A stretch of DNA of 64,000 bases from Paenibacillus wulumuqiensis (GCF_000971965.1 NZ_LAQP01000014.1:124001-188000), one strand, 5' to 3'; positions 1 through 10,178 are shown, numbered from the stretch's first letter. Made by a program: numbers and translations. The notes: generated by a model not told the origin, from the sequence alone.

Positions 1-2
1 TT

Positions 3-296
3 CAGGTGGAAGACAACAAGGTAGTGGACGCCAAATTCTCGGGAGATGGCTGTTCAATCAGTATGTCATCCGCCTCCATGATGACGGAAGCGATTAAAGG
101 CAAGACGTATGAAGAAGCACTTGAGCTGGCAGACCGTTTCTCCGCCCTCATGAAAGGCGAAGAAGTGGAATTTGCAGAATACGAAGAGATCGAAGCCCTA
201 TCCGGAGTCAATAAATTCCCTGCTCGCATTAAGTGTGCCACTCTGGCCTGGAATGCCCTGCGCAAAGGAATCGGCGAAGACAGCTTGAACAATTAA
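3..296 (+). CDS. sufU: SufU-type Fe-S cluster assembly protein (5' truncated)
   Basis: This is the C-terminal part of a SufU/IscU-like protein that works with the SufS cysteine desulfurase in iron-sulfur cluster assembly. The reading frame is already open at the window edge. The Cys in the segment GDGCSISMSSASMM and the Cys in RIKCATLAW are the conserved SufU zinc/scaffold cysteines. The first conserved Cys lies outside the window. It ends 18 bases before sufB, which has its own ribosome binding site, as in the Bacillus sufCDSUB operon. The family assignment rests on the motifs and the sufB neighbour. Confidence 0.9.
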   Translation, partial: QVEDNKVVDAKFSGDGCSISMSSASMMTEAIKGKTYEEALELADRFSALMKGEEVEFAEYEEIEALSGVNKFPARIKCATLAWNALRKGIGEDSLNN

Positions 297-314
297 GATA
301 GGGAGGCTACAACA

Positions 315-1712
315 ATGGCTAAAAAAGCACCAGAAATGGAAGAATATAAATATGGTTTCCGCGATGAGCACAAATCCATTTTCCAGTCCGGTAAAGGTCT
401 GAACAAGGAAATCGTAATGGAGATTTCCCGCATGAAGAACGAGCCGCAATGGATGCTGGATTTCCGTCTCAAATCACTGGAACAATTCGAGAAAATGCCT
501 ATGCCTGAATGGGGCGGCGATCTGAGTGGACTGGACTTCAACGATATCCAGTACTATGTAAAGCCATCCGAAGGACAAGGTAAAACATGGGAAGAAGTAC
601 CGACAGAGATCAAGGAAACCTTTGACAAACTCGGTATCCCGGAAGCAGAACAAAAATTCCTGGCTGGTGTATCCGCTCAGTACGAATCTGAAGTTGTATA
701 CCACAGCATGCAAAAAGAACTGGAAGACCAGGGCGTAATTTTCATGGATACGGATACTGCACTGCGCGAGCATCCGGAGATCCTGAAAGAATACTTCTCT
801 ACGGTTATTCCACCGACAGACAACAAATTCGCAGCACTGAACAGTGCCGTATGGTCCGGCGGAAGCTTCATCTATGTGCCGCCAGGCGTACAATGCGACG
901 TGCCTCTGCAGGCGTACTTCCGCATTAACTCCGAGAACATGGGTCAGTTCGAGCGTACGCTGATCATCGCGGACGAAGGCAGCTTTGTACACTATGTAGA
1001 AGGCTGTACAGCCCCGATCTACAGCACCAACTCCCTGCACAGTGCGGTAGTTGAGATCATCTGTAAGAAGGATGCTCGTGTGCGTTATACAACGATCCAG
1101 AACTGGGCGCCAAACATCTACAACCTCGTTACCAAACGTGCAGTTGCAGAAGAGAACGCGACTATGGAATGGGTCGATGGTAACATCGGTTCCAAACTGA
1201 CTATGAAATACCCGGCTGTTGTACTGAAAGGTCGCGGTGCCAAAGGTTCCGTACTGTCGATCGCTGTAGCCGGTAAAGGCCAGCTGCAGGATGCAGGCGC
1301 GAAAATGATTCACCTGGCTCCAGATACTACGTCTACAATCGTATCCAAATCGATCAGTAAACATGGCGGTAAAGTAACGTACCGTGGTCTGGCATCATTT
1401 GGACGCAACTCCGAAGGTTCCAAGTCCAACATCAAGTGCGATACGCTGATCCTGGACAACGAGTCCACTTCTGATACCATTCCGTACAACGAGATCAAGA
1501 ATGATAACATTACGCTTGAGCACGAAGCAACGGTATCCAAAGTATCCGAAGATCAGCTGTTCTACCTGATGAGCCGCGGTCTGACTGAAGACGAAGCGAC
1601 TCAGATGATCGTAATGGGCTTTATCGAGCCATTTACGAAAGAACTGCCGATGGAGTATGCAGTTGAGATGAATAGATTGATCAAGTTCGAGATGGAAGGC
1701 AGTATCGGCTAA
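315..1712 (+). CDS. sufB: Fe-S cluster assembly protein SufB
   Basis: A 465-residue SufB, full length for the family. SufB is the core subunit of the SufBCD scaffold on which Fe-S clusters are built in the cytoplasm. The N-terminus ([20 protein letters not shown]) and the C-terminal beta-helix with conserved [19 protein letters not shown] and [13 protein letters not shown] are typical. The start ATG has the upstream site GGGAGG. It is the last gene of the suf operon and is followed by a strong terminator at 1815-1850. Confidence 0.97.
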   Translation: MAKKAPEMEEYKYGFRDEHKSIFQSGKGLNKEIVMEISRMKNEPQWMLDFRLKSLEQFEKMPMPEWGGDLSGLDFNDIQYYVKPSEGQGKTWEEVPTEIKETFDKLGIPEAEQKFLAGVSAQYESEVVYHSMQKELEDQGVIFMDTDTALREHPEILKEYFSTVIPPTDNKFAALNSAVWSGGSFIYVPPGVQCDVPLQAYFRINSENMGQFERTLIIADEGSFVHYVEGCTAPIYSTNSLHSAVVEIICKKDARVRYTTIQNWAPNIYNLVTKRAVAEENATMEWVDGNIGSKLTMKYPAVVLKGRGAKGSVLSIAVAGKGQLQDAGAKMIHLAPDTTSTIVSKSISKHGGKVTYRGLASFGRNSEGSKSNIKCDTLILDNESTSDTIPYNEIKNDNITLEHEATVSKVSEDQLFYLMSRGLTEDEATQMIVMGFIEPFTKELPMEYAVEMNRLIKFEMEGSIG

Positions 1713-1814
1713 AACTTTTCAAACCTTGCCGTTAAAAGGGGAATTGTTACTTTTCGGTTAAGAATGTGGAAGTTCGTACCGGTTTTATGCCATTTTAATA
1801 TTGTTGATTCATGT

Positions 1815-1850
1815 AGAAGGCGAACTTTTAAGTTCGTCTTCTTTTTTGTT
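1815..1850 (+). terminator. Intrinsic terminator of the suf operon
   Basis: Arms 1815-1826 and 1831-1842 form a 12-bp stem with one G-U pair and a 4-base loop, followed by a T-rich run. It lies about 100 bases after the sufB stop. Confidence 0.85.
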
Positions 1851-1878
1851 GTAATAAAAGGTAATGACCGGCAAAGTC

Positions 1879-2028
1879 CTATTCTAAGAATTCAAGTTCA
1901 ATATTGCTAATGAATAATTCTTTGCAATGTAGATCATCAGTATTTGATACATAAACTCCAATATAATTCTCTGGATATGTAATGATAAATACATTATATG
2001 AAAAATTCGAATGAGATAGACTACAAAC
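1879..2028 (-). pseudogene. C-terminal remnant of an unrecognised gene
   Basis: On the minus strand an open frame of 49 codons ends in TAG at 1879-1881 and is bounded upstream by TAA at 2029-2031. It has no ATG, GTG or TTG start. The translation reads like real protein, with segments NVFIITYPENYIGVYVS and LFISNIELEFLE. The stretch is AT-rich, unlike its neighbours. I infer that it is the tail of a gene broken by deletion or frameshift. I do not recognise the family. Confidence 0.35.
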
Positions 2029-2070
2029 TTAAAACAAAAATGCCTATAATCCTATTTAGCTCTATGAAGC

Positions 2071-2103
2071 AAAATAAAAGCTGACTGATCGAAATCAGCC
2101 AGC
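2071..2103 (-). terminator. Terminator of the small peptide gene
   Basis: On the minus strand a 10-bp stem (2094-2103 with 2080-2089, one G-U pair) closes a TTCG tetraloop and is followed by TTTTATTTT. It lies 8 bases past the stop of the peptide gene at 2111-2236, which supports that short gene being a real transcription unit. Confidence 0.85.
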
Positions 2104-2110
2104 CGAGTTA

Positions 2111-2236
2111 TTACCAAGGTAGTGCGCAACCTTGGTTATATGGAGGACACTTAGGCGGTGTTGCGGCAGAAGTAACAGCAGAGACGGATAATGCCAAGAT
2201 AGCGGTCAGACCTAAAACGGCTAAATACTTTTTCAT
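2111..2236 (-). CDS. Small secreted cysteine-containing peptide (41 aa)
   Basis: A 41-codon gene on the minus strand, ATG at 2236, stop TAA at 2111-2113. The upstream site AAAGAGGTG lies 6-7 bases before the ATG. Residues 1-24 form a textbook Sec signal peptide: MKKY, then a Leu/Ala/Val core, then a small-residue cleavage site SAVTSA. The predicted mature peptide is ATPPKCPPYNQGCALPW, 17 residues, with two Cys spaced CPPYNQGC that could form a disulfide loop. It has its own terminator. I do not recognise a family. A signalling or antimicrobial role is only a guess. The ribosome binding site, signal peptide and terminator together make it a convincing gene. Confidence 0.75.
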   Translation of the reverse strand: MKKYLAVLGLTAILALSVSAVTSAATPPKCPPYNQGCALPW

Positions 2237-2485
2237 ATGTAACACCTCTTTCGTTAGATTGGAAATACTATATCAAATAAATATATTTAATGGAAGTATA
2301 TGTAACTTATGTGTAAGAGAAAATTTCAGTTTTATTGTATTGAGAAAGTATACAGGCATACGTACTAAATATAAGACTCACGAAGCATAGCCATTTCCTC
2401 TTCTTTTTTAAGTTGTCAGCTTAGGCAGCACCTGTAGGTAAGTACATGTACTTCAAATGCTGTTTTTATTCTCTTCTTATCCTCC
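2237..2485. other. AT-rich intergenic region
   Basis: A 249-base spacer between the divergent small-peptide gene start and the YczE-like gene end. Its proximal part should hold the minus-strand promoter of the peptide gene. I see no coding frame or clear hairpin in the rest. Confidence 0.5.
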
Positions 2486-3079
2486 TCATAACACCCGATC
2501 CAATAAATTCCCTACCACCGGCATAAAATACTGCAAAACCACCCCTCCCAAGCCTACGGTCAGCACCGTCCCTACACCAATCGGACCACCCAGCATCAAT
2601 CCCATTATCAGAAACACCATATACACCACCGTCCTCGCCACTAGCATATTTGTCCGAAGCAGCTGCTGCAGCACCAGTGACAACCGGTCAATCGGGATCG
2701 CTGCAAAGTTGGTATACAAATACACAGCCGTTCCCAACCCGGTAGTAACCAGCCCCATGCCAAAACAGAGCCAACGGCTGTACCATAATTCAGGCGTCAG
2801 TCCATGCTGCAGGATCATCAGCCACATATCTATACCTGCACCGGTCAGCAGTGCAGTGATCATGCCTAGCCATTCGGGTTTTTGTCTCTGAACAACGGCA
2901 TTCAGGCCAATCAGCATCAGCGCGATGATGATCTCCCAGCTGCCTACCGTTAGTCCTACACGTACAGACAACCCTACCAGCAGCGCATCAAATGGCGATG
3001 TGCCAATTTTCGACTGGATCATCAGGGAGATGCCCAGCGCGAGTATCCCTATTCCGAGTACATAAAATATATATTTCAA
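2486..3079 (-). CDS. YczE/YitT-family integral membrane protein
   Basis: About 197 residues of mostly hydrophobic sequence with five or so membrane segments. The motif GISLMIQSKIGTSPFDALLVGLS near the N-terminus matches the YczE/YyaS/YitT membrane protein family, whose transport or regulatory role is poorly defined. I place the start at TTG 3079, because AAAGGAG lies 9 bases upstream of it. The longer ATG start at 3100 has no ribosome binding site. It is transcribed divergently from a MarR-type regulator. The shared intergenic region carries a pair of inverted operator-like sites, so it is probably the regulator's target. Confidence 0.8.
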   Translation of the reverse strand: MKYIFYVLGIGILALGISLMIQSKIGTSPFDALLVGLSVRVGLTVGSWEIIIALMLIGLNAVVQRQKPEWLGMITALLTGAGIDMWLMILQHGLTPELWYSRWLCFGMGLVTTGLGTAVYLYTNFAAIPIDRLSLVLQQLLRTNMLVARTVVYMVFLIMGLMLGGPIGVGTVLTVGLGGVVLQYFMPVVGNLLDRVL

Positions 3080-3124
3080 AGCAATCTGCTCCTTTATCAT
3101 TAATTTGCTTTGTCATTCATCAAT

Positions 3125-3193
3125 TTTTATTGCAAATGCAACATAAATGAGTTAGATTTAAACTATCTTATTTTTGTTGTATTTGCAATAAAA
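3125..3193. promoter_or_regulatory. Paired inverted operator sites between yczE-like and marR-like genes
   Basis: Two 19-bp sequences, 3125-3143 and 3175-3193, are inverted copies of each other with one mismatch. Each contains TTGCAAAT-GCAA or its near-complement, itself partly palindromic. They occupy the 146-base divergent promoter region. MarR dimers typically bind palindromes here and repress both promoters. Binding is inferred. Confidence 0.7.
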
Positions 3194-3225
3194 TATTGTA
3201 TGAACGATGGATAAAGGAGTACAGG

Positions 3226-3678
3226 ATGAGAGAGATTCTACGGGAAATCGGCATGATCGCGCGAGCGCTGGATTCGATCAGTAATATCGAATTCAAGGAA
3301 TACGACTTGACCAAAGGGCAATATCTGTATCTCGTGCGGATCTGCGAGCAGCCAGGCATTATTCAGGAAAAGCTGGCCGAGATGATCAAGGTGGATCGGA
3401 CGACCGCTTCGCGAGCGATCCAGAAGCTGGAGACCAGCGGCTTTATCGAGAAAAGAGAAGATCTGCATAACAAAAAGGTCAAAAAGCTGTTCCCCACCGC
3501 CAAAGGAGAGCAGGTCTATCCTTTTATCAAGCGGGAAAATGACTATTCCAATTCTGTAGCTCTGGAGGGTTTGTCCGAAGAGGAAACCGAGATGATTCAT
3601 GAACTTCTCCGAAAAGTCAGACACAACGTGGAGAAAGACTGGGAGTCTGTCAAAAAAGGCCATAAACGAAACTATTAA
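3226..3678 (+). CDS. MarR-family transcriptional regulator
   Basis: A 150-residue winged-helix regulator. The recognition region reads GIIQEKLAEMIKVDRTTASRAIQKLETSGFIEKRED, followed by a wing with KVKKLFPTAKG, both typical of MarR. Start chosen at ATG 3226, which has AAGGAG 7 bases upstream. A TTG start at 3196 would add ten residues without a site. It lies 42 bases before paiA and may be co-transcribed with it. The ligand is unknown. The divergent YczE-like membrane protein is the likely target. Confidence 0.9.
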   Translation: MREILREIGMIARALDSISNIEFKEYDLTKGQYLYLVRICEQPGIIQEKLAEMIKVDRTTASRAIQKLETSGFIEKREDLHNKKVKKLFPTAKGEQVYPFIKRENDYSNSVALEGLSEEETEMIHELLRKVRHNVEKDWESVKKGHKRNY

Positions 3679-4251
<573 letters not shown>

Positions 4252-4301
4252 ACAGCTGACAGTTAACAGAACAAATAACTAACATAAGCACATGACCAAA
4301 C

Positions 4302-4350
4302 AACCCCGTACTTTGCTGCCATGGTGGCCAGGTACGGGGTTGCTGTGTTT
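4302..4350. terminator. Hairpin terminator between paiA and the chemoreceptor gene
   Basis: A perfect 10-bp stem AACCCCGTAC / GTACGGGGTT (4302-4311, 4332-4341) lies between convergent genes. The flanking T-runs are weak on both sides, so it may act bidirectionally but not strongly. Confidence 0.6.
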
Positions 4351-4407
4351 GGATTTGCTAATTGGTGCTATGAATGCAGGGAAGAACGTTCTAATCCGAT
4401 TTTCTAA

Positions 4408-6141
4408 TCAGATTTTGAATTTGGCAATTAATTCATTTAATTCTTCTGCCATAATCCGCAGGTCTTCGGAAGAAGCGGATATGCCGCCGAGGGCTTCACG
4501 TTGTCGATGGGATGTCTCGGTTACTTCCGTGGCGCCTTTTCTGGAGACGCCTGCAATCTCGGCCAGTTCGGATACAGAAGAAGAGACTTCTTCGGAGCTG
4601 GCAGACATTTGCTCGGTCACAGCCGACATATCTTCGGTCTGGGAAGATACATCACTGATCGCTGTTTCGATTTGCTGGAAAGCTTCACCCGTCTGCTGTG
4701 AGAGCTTGATGCCGGCTTCCACTTCACGGATACCATCTTCCATCAGGGATACGGCTTCATCGGTATCCTTTCTCATCAGTCCCAGCGTTCCGGAGATTTG
4801 ACCGGCTGACTGGGCTGACTGATCGGCCAGCTTGCGCACTTCTTCAGCCACGACCGCAAATCCTCTGCCTTGTTCACCGGCACGAGCCGCTTCAATGGCG
4901 GCATTCAATGCCAGCAGGTTGGTCTGGGAAGCAATACCCGAAATCAATTCGGCCATACCTTCCACTTCACGGGAGCGCTGCTGCAGCTGCCGGATACATG
5001 TCGCCGAACGATCTACTGCCGCACTGATAGCGGTCATCTGGGTGCCGATCTGGTTGATAGTGCTGCCGCCACCGCCTGCTTTATTTTTCATCTCGGCAGC
5101 AGCTTCGGACACTTGATAAGCGGTCTGGGCAATTTCCTGAATGGCTCTGGACATCTCATCCATTACTCTTGCCGTTTCGGCCGCTGCCTGCTCCTGATTC
5201 TGGGCGCCACGACTAACCTGTTCAGCGGTATGCAGTACTTCTTCTTGCATACGAACGTTTTGTTCAACATTGCTGGTGAGCGAAGAGGAAGCTTCGGCAG
5301 CCTGCTGGGCTTTGCGCTGCACTCCAGCGATGACATTTTTGAGTTCATCGGCCATCTCGGCAAAATTACGGTTCAGTTCGCCAAAATCATCTGTGCGGTC
5401 TGCACGGAGCTGCACATTCAGATCTCCTGTACTCATCTGTTTGATGGCGGCAAACAGATCCCGGACCGGCTGCATCATGCGCCGCATAACGAAAAATTGA
5501 ATAAGCAGGACAACAACGACACAACATATCAAAATAAGCAGGGAGGTGCGCAGTACGGTAGCTGAATTATTTTCAATATCAGCGGCACTGATATCCAGAC
5601 CCAGTACGGCAATGACTTTACCGGAGTTATCCTTGATCGGCTGCAGAACGCTGGACCAGCTTCCATATATATCGGTGTACACATCGGTACCCATCGGTTC
5701 GCCGCTATCGGCGACCTGCTGCATGGCGGCATACATAATCGGAGGGTTCTCGTACAGGGTTCCCGTCCCCATACCCGCTTCGGACAGATGGGTAGGAGAG
5801 GCGATAACTGTCTGTTGATTATTTACGATGGCCGCGCTAAATACATAGGCCTGTGCTATATTCGGATTCGTCTTTGAGATTTCATCAAGCAGGGCAGTCA
5901 TTTCCTTATCAATAGTGCTGCCTGCAACAGGATTTTCGGCAGCTTTTAGAATAAGCGGTGTTCCGATCTGCTCTCTCATGTAAGCCGACACACCAATATA
6001 CTGTTTGTGCAGATCATTCAAAGCCATCCGTTCCTGAGCAATGACATTGAAAATAGTAAGCATAACACCGACCAACAAGATACCAATCGACATCAGAATG
6101 ATATTTTTAGCAAAAAAAGTAAGTCTTGTTTTCTTTTTCAT
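4408..6141 (-). CDS. Methyl-accepting chemotaxis protein with Cache-type sensor
   Basis: A 577-residue transmembrane chemoreceptor. Layout: membrane segment at about 10-32, an extracellular Cache-like sensor at about 35-195 ([19 protein letters not shown] and [12 protein letters not shown] are typical of Cache folds), second membrane segment at about 197-220, HAMP, then a coiled-coil signalling domain. The hairpin tip contains [20 protein letters not shown] and [12 protein letters not shown], which contact CheA and CheW. The start ATG has GGGAGAG 5 bases upstream. It is a single-gene unit; the ligand cannot be read from the sequence. Confidence 0.95.
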   Translation of the reverse strand: MKKKTRLTFFAKNIILMSIGILLVGVMLTIFNVIAQERMALNDLHKQYIGVSAYMREQIGTPLILKAAENPVAGSTIDKEMTALLDEISKTNPNIAQAYVFSAAIVNNQQTVIASPTHLSEAGMGTGTLYENPPIMYAAMQQVADSGEPMGTDVYTDIYGSWSSVLQPIKDNSGKVIAVLGLDISAADIENNSATVLRTSLLILICCVVVVLLIQFFVMRRMMQPVRDLFAAIKQMSTGDLNVQLRADRTDDFGELNRNFAEMADELKNVIAGVQRKAQQAAEASSSLTSNVEQNVRMQEEVLHTAEQVSRGAQNQEQAAAETARVMDEMSRAIQEIAQTAYQVSEAAAEMKNKAGGGGSTINQIGTQMTAISAAVDRSATCIRQLQQRSREVEGMAELISGIASQTNLLALNAAIEAARAGEQGRGFAVVAEEVRKLADQSAQSAGQISGTLGLMRKDTDEAVSLMEDGIREVEAGIKLSQQTGEAFQQIETAISDVSSQTEDMSAVTEQMSASSEEVSSSVSELAEIAGVSRKGATEVTETSHRQREALGGISASSEDLRIMAEELNELIAKFKI

Positions 6142-6250
6142 TGGTCTCTCCCTTAGTCTGAATGTAGGTTTAACTTATATCCGTATATAATTCTTTCGAC
6201 AGAATAAACCAATATGTAAATAGAAAATTGAAAATGAATGGATAATATGG

Positions 6251-6281
6251 AAAAGAAAAAGACCCGCTCATTTCGCGGGTC
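6251..6281 (-). terminator. Terminator of the exonuclease gene
   Basis: On the minus strand GACCCGC (6275-6281) pairs with GCGGGTC (6261-6267) around a 7-base loop and is followed by TTTTTCTTTT. It lies 89 bases past the exonuclease stop. Confidence 0.85.
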
Positions 6282-6369
6282 GGTGTGTGTAAATGATGAA
6301 TCCCTGACAGTTAAGGGTCAGACAGGAGACGAATCATCTTTATTACAGTGCTGCTGTTCGGTGGCTTAT

Positions 6370-7020
6370 TCAGCTGTAACGGCCCAAGCTGCTCTTTTTC
6401 CAGCTGCCTGGCTTTTTCGTTTTGGAAGCGGCTGCGGAGAAAGCGGTATATCCGCCAGAATAAAGGGTACCGGGCTTATAGCCAAAAGCGGCGGACAGTT
6501 CTGCGGGGGTGAACTGCTGCTTGCGTTCCATCAGCTGGAGCAGTACAAGGGCAGCGGCACGGGCATCTTCCAGTGCATCGTGATGGTTCAGCTCAATGCC
6601 AAAATAGGCTGCCAGATTGTTCAGCCGGTGGGAAGGCAGCTCGTTCAGTATCTTTTTGCTGAGCAGATAGGTACAGTAATACTGAAATGCCGGATAACCG
6701 GCACTGGCGGCATCCAGACTGTGACGCAGTACACTCATATCAAAGGCCGCATTGTGGGCGACCACATGTTTATTTTCCAAATAAGGCAGCAGCTCCGGCC
6801 ACAGTTCGCCAAAGGTCGGTGCATCCTGTACCATGGAGGGGGTAATGTTATGAATGCTAATATTCATGGCATCAAAATGCTGCTGCGGGTTGATCAGCCA
6901 GGAGCGTTCGGCCGTGATTACGCCGCCGATGATTTCCACGACCCCGATCGAGCAGGCACTAGCACGGCTGGAGTTGGCGGTCTCAAAGTCAATTGTTACA
7001 AAATCCATTCTTTTGTTCAT
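6370..7020 (-). CDS. DnaQ-like 3'-5' exonuclease (DEDD family)
   Basis: A 216-residue protein of the DnaQ/RNase T fold. It carries ExoI motif TIDFETAN (catalytic D and E), ExoII region VVAHNAAFDMSVLRH and ExoIII HDALEDARAAA, a DEDDh arrangement. Residues after about 175 form a short tail ending in a Lys/Ser-rich segment, probably a nucleic-acid-binding or disordered extension. The start is uncertain: ATG 7020 has AAAGG almost touching it, while ATG 7008 gives the family-typical MDFVTIDFETAN with a 12-base spacing. The role is proofreading or RNA/DNA trimming by family. No polymerase is adjacent. Confidence 0.85.
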   Translation of the reverse strand: MNKRMDFVTIDFETANSSRASACSIGVVEIIGGVITAERSWLINPQQHFDAMNISIHNITPSMVQDAPTFGELWPELLPYLENKHVVAHNAAFDMSVLRHSLDAASAGYPAFQYYCTYLLSKKILNELPSHRLNNLAAYFGIELNHHDALEDARAAALVLLQLMERKQQFTPAELSAAFGYKPGTLYSGGYTAFSAAASKTKKPGSWKKSSLGRYS

Positions 7021-7287
7021 CCTTTCGGAGTCGGTAACCCGGTATCTATTCGAATCGTTACAAAACCGTTGTTGACGAAGACAGGTGTCGACCTGTACCC
7101 TTTGATAGGGACAGGATAACCTCTCCCGGAAATTTTACAGCTTCACTGGTATAACCTGCGGCTATCCGGCTCATCTGCCCGGACGAAATGTACTGCCTTA
7201 CAGACAGTAACAGAAGTTCCCTGAACTATCTATTTTAGTACATATGCATTCCCTATACCAGTCAGTTACAGACAATTTACAAGCAAG

Positions 7288-8892
7288 GTGGTTAACGGCA
7301 CATTGAAAAGCAGAAGAAGTGAGACACACAGCAGAAGAAAACGTCGATCCAGTCGTATTCCGATCCTGACCGCCATTATAGCGCTGGTCATCGTAGTAGC
7401 GGGAGCGGTCTGGTATATGCAGCATCAGGCTGTCCAGAATGCTGCACAATCCACGGCAGTATCCGGCAAGGGCAGCAATCAGGCAGGAGCGAACAATCCA
7501 GCACAGAGCGGCAGTGGCGCAGCAGCGGACAGCAGCGGTCAGATGGGAGACATCCCCGCTCCGGTGGTCGATGAACATTATGATCTGGTGCTCGTCGGCA
7601 GTGAGATCGAAGGTATTCTGATGGCCAAGGCTGCTCATGATGAAGGATTGAATGTACTGATTATCGATCCCCGTGACAAGCCTGGCGGTCAGCTGATTCA
7701 AGGACAGATGCTAGTACTGGATGAACCGAATAACAACAAAAAGATCAGCCTCGTCCAGGGCGAGATGAAAAAGCTTTACAATGCCTACAACAGCGGCGAG
7801 ATTCGCAAGGAGTCCGATTTTATCCAATACTATAACCGTTTGATCGAAGGCATTCCGCTCAAAAGCGGCATCACCATCAAGCATATCCAGCAGGCGGAAG
7901 TAAGTAACAGGCAGTCCATCGCCAGTCTGACCTACACGGAAAAGGACGGCACCGAGCATACAGTGGACGCCAACTATTTCGTGGAAAATACCGATTATGC
8001 CGCGCTATCCTCCCAGTTGGGGGTTACCCGGATTCCGGGAGTAGAATCCATCTTTGGAGGTGGTGACAAGCCAGAGTATATGGCTGCCACCTATATGCTG
8101 AAGTTCAAAAATGTGGACTGGCTCGCTCTGCACAGTGCAACGTTGCGGGATTACCCGCTGTCCAATCTGGAAGCCAAATACGGTCCCAACACGTATGTCG
8201 ATTATGACTTTGGCACCGGATACAGCAAGGTGACGGATACATTCAAGATCAGCGATTCCCAGCTCAAGCTGCGCGGTATCAATTCGACCTACCAGAAGGA
8301 TGGGGAGGTTATTATCAATGCGCTGCTGATCTATGATGTCGATCCGGCAGACCCCGAATCCGTACGCACTGCTATCGCCAAAGGCAAAGCCGAAGCGCCG
8401 CATGTGCTGGAGTTCCTGCGTGAGAATATTCCGGGCTACCGGAATGCCGAGCTGAACGGTTATCCGGAATACCTATATATCCGCGACTACAACCGTTATG
8501 AGACGGATTATGTGCTGCAGGCGGAAGATCTGAACAGCAGCAGGATGTTCTGGGACAATGTCAGCATCGGCGGCTACCCGATGGATATCCAGGGAACGAG
8601 AGAAGTACCAACCGGCAAGGGCTACGGCAAGCCGGATGCGTACGGTATTCCGCTGCGTTCCTTTGAATTGAAAAATTACGATAATGTATTGGTCGCCGGC
8701 AAAAATATCGGAGCATCCATCAAAGCCTACGGCAGCGCCAGAATCACACCGACGACTGCACTTGCAGCCGAGGTAATGGGCATTATCCTTGGCCACGAGA
8801 AAGACGGAAAGCGGCTCCGTGAGCTGACCGAGGATGATTTCCGCAGTATCCATGCCTATCTGAAAAAAGATTACCATATTTCACTGAACTGA
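7288..8892 (+). CDS. Membrane-anchored FAD-dependent oxidoreductase
   Basis: About 530 residues: a basic N-terminus, one membrane anchor (IPILTAIIALVIVVAGAVWY, about 25-44), a Ser/Gly/Gln-rich linker, then a Rossmann FAD-binding domain starting DLVLVGSEIEGILMAKAAHD. The dinucleotide motif is GSEIEG, not the canonical GxGxxG. The C-terminal block DNVLVAGKNIGASIKAYGSA is the second FAD contact typical of the FAD_oxidored group. The substrate is unknown; the domain faces outward if the anchor is a signal anchor. Start GTG 7288 or TTG 7303. The latter has AAGGTGG 11 bases upstream. Confidence 0.8.
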   Translation: MVNGTLKSRRSETHSRRKRRSSRIPILTAIIALVIVVAGAVWYMQHQAVQNAAQSTAVSGKGSNQAGANNPAQSGSGAAADSSGQMGDIPAPVVDEHYDLVLVGSEIEGILMAKAAHDEGLNVLIIDPRDKPGGQLIQGQMLVLDEPNNNKKISLVQGEMKKLYNAYNSGEIRKESDFIQYYNRLIEGIPLKSGITIKHIQQAEVSNRQSIASLTYTEKDGTEHTVDANYFVENTDYAALSSQLGVTRIPGVESIFGGGDKPEYMAATYMLKFKNVDWLALHSATLRDYPLSNLEAKYGPNTYVDYDFGTGYSKVTDTFKISDSQLKLRGINSTYQKDGEVIINALLIYDVDPADPESVRTAIAKGKAEAPHVLEFLRENIPGYRNAELNGYPEYLYIRDYNRYETDYVLQAEDLNSSRMFWDNVSIGGYPMDIQGTREVPTGKGYGKPDAYGIPLRSFELKNYDNVLVAGKNIGASIKAYGSARITPTTALAAEVMGIILGHEKDGKRLRELTEDDFRSIHAYLKKDYHISLN

Positions 8893-8994
8893 CCCGGTGC
8901 AGCCAATGAATCTGCATAGCTGTTCTGCCTAAAAGCAGATTCAAAAGCATCTGTTCAGTTCGGGAACTCAAGAATGTCCCTTATAAATATAAAC

Positions 8995-9036
8995 GCAAAA
9001 AAGCTGGCCCTCTTCCGCAGAGAAGCCAGCTTTTTG
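8995..9036. terminator. Bidirectional terminator
   Basis: AAAAAGCTGGC / GCCAGCTTTTT arms (to 9008, from 9025) form a stem with T-runs on both strands. It separates the convergent FAD oxidoreductase and HD-GYP genes. Confidence 0.85.
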
Positions 9037-9143
9037 CAATACCATATGTTCACCAAAATAGATAAATTCATTCCACTTCTCATCGATTCGCACAAAAGCC
9101 CATATCGAAAAATAGCTGATAATTTACGGCTATCCTGTCAGGA

Positions 9144-10178
9144 TCAAATAAAGATTTCTTCAATCTCCAGTGTAGACTGAATGGACAGATCCTTGAACCC
9201 GTGGTTCGTCTCAATCAGCGGGCGGAAATAGTCTGTCGGATTGGTCATGATGATTCTGCCGGTCTCACCGGAATTAAGACGTACCTTTTTGCCGATCATA
9301 TTGGGCAGCATGTTGCGAATAAAGGTATGGGCGGCCTCGGCATACAGCTGTCCAAAGCTCATACGGTGAATTTCTTTGAGCACACGCAGCAGCTCCTGCT
9401 TGGACTGATAGACCCGGTGGGTCGTCATCGCACTGTATATATCAGCGACTGCTGTAATCCGTGCGTACGGATGAATCTGATCGAGCGTAAGGCCGTTTGG
9501 ATAACCTTTTCCATCTGCCCGTTCATGGTGCTGCAGGGCGACGATCGCGCTCAATTCATCCCCGGTCGATTCCATAATGATGTCATAACCGTACTGGGCA
9601 TGTTTTTTCATAATCTCGTATTCTTCAGGTGTCAGCTTGCCCGGTTTGTTGAGAATCTCGGATGGTACTTTGGCTTTGCCGACATCATGCAGGTATCCGG
9701 CCCGACCCGCTGCATAGGCTTCTTCCTCGGTATATCCCATCCAGATGGCCAGGTAATAAGATAGCATGCCGACTTGAAGGGAGTGGGTGTACGTATAGTT
9801 GTTCGTATCATTCAACACAAACAGGACGGAGACAACATCCTTTTGTGTATGAAGTTCATCCATCAGCGGTTCCAGTACCGCATCCACCTGACTTCCGTCA
9901 AATTCGCCGCGGGAAGCAGCATTTAGGAACAGGTTCTGAAATCCTACCAGTGCGGTATCGAACTGCACTTTGGCTTCCGTCAGGGAATGATGGGTTTCGT
10001 TATTGTGGGCAATTACAGTTTCTTCAATATCTACATAATCCAGACCATGCTTAAGCAGCTTGCTAATATCATCGGGTTGGAGAATGTGGCCCTTTTGCAT
10101 CATATGAATACCGAATGTATTGAACGTATCACTGGAAAGCGTGTCCCCCGGCTTCAAATCTGTAACATGCACTCTCAA
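9144..10178 (-). CDS. HD-GYP domain phosphohydrolase
   Basis: About 344 residues. The C-terminal two thirds is an HD-GYP domain: the metal-binding HD in YLHDVGKAKVP, then HHERADGKGYPNGL (the GYP motif) and ARITAVADIYSAMTT. HD-GYP proteins usually hydrolyse the second messenger cyclic di-GMP. The N-terminal third lacks a recognised sensor, and there is no membrane segment. I place the start at TTG 10178, which has GGAGGTG 7 bases upstream. An ATG at 10193 overlaps that site. It stands alone on the minus strand, downstream of the MoaD-MoaE gene. Confidence 0.9.
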   Translation of the reverse strand: MRVHVTDLKPGDTLSSDTFNTFGIHMMQKGHILQPDDISKLLKHGLDYVDIEETVIAHNNETHHSLTEAKVQFDTALVGFQNLFLNAASRGEFDGSQVDAVLEPLMDELHTQKDVVSVLFVLNDTNNYTYTHSLQVGMLSYYLAIWMGYTEEEAYAAGRAGYLHDVGKAKVPSEILNKPGKLTPEEYEIMKKHAQYGYDIIMESTGDELSAIVALQHHERADGKGYPNGLTLDQIHPYARITAVADIYSAMTTHRVYQSKQELLRVLKEIHRMSFGQLYAEAAHTFIRNMLPNMIGKKVRLNSGETGRIIMTNPTDYFRPLIETNHGFKDLSIQSTLEIEEIFI

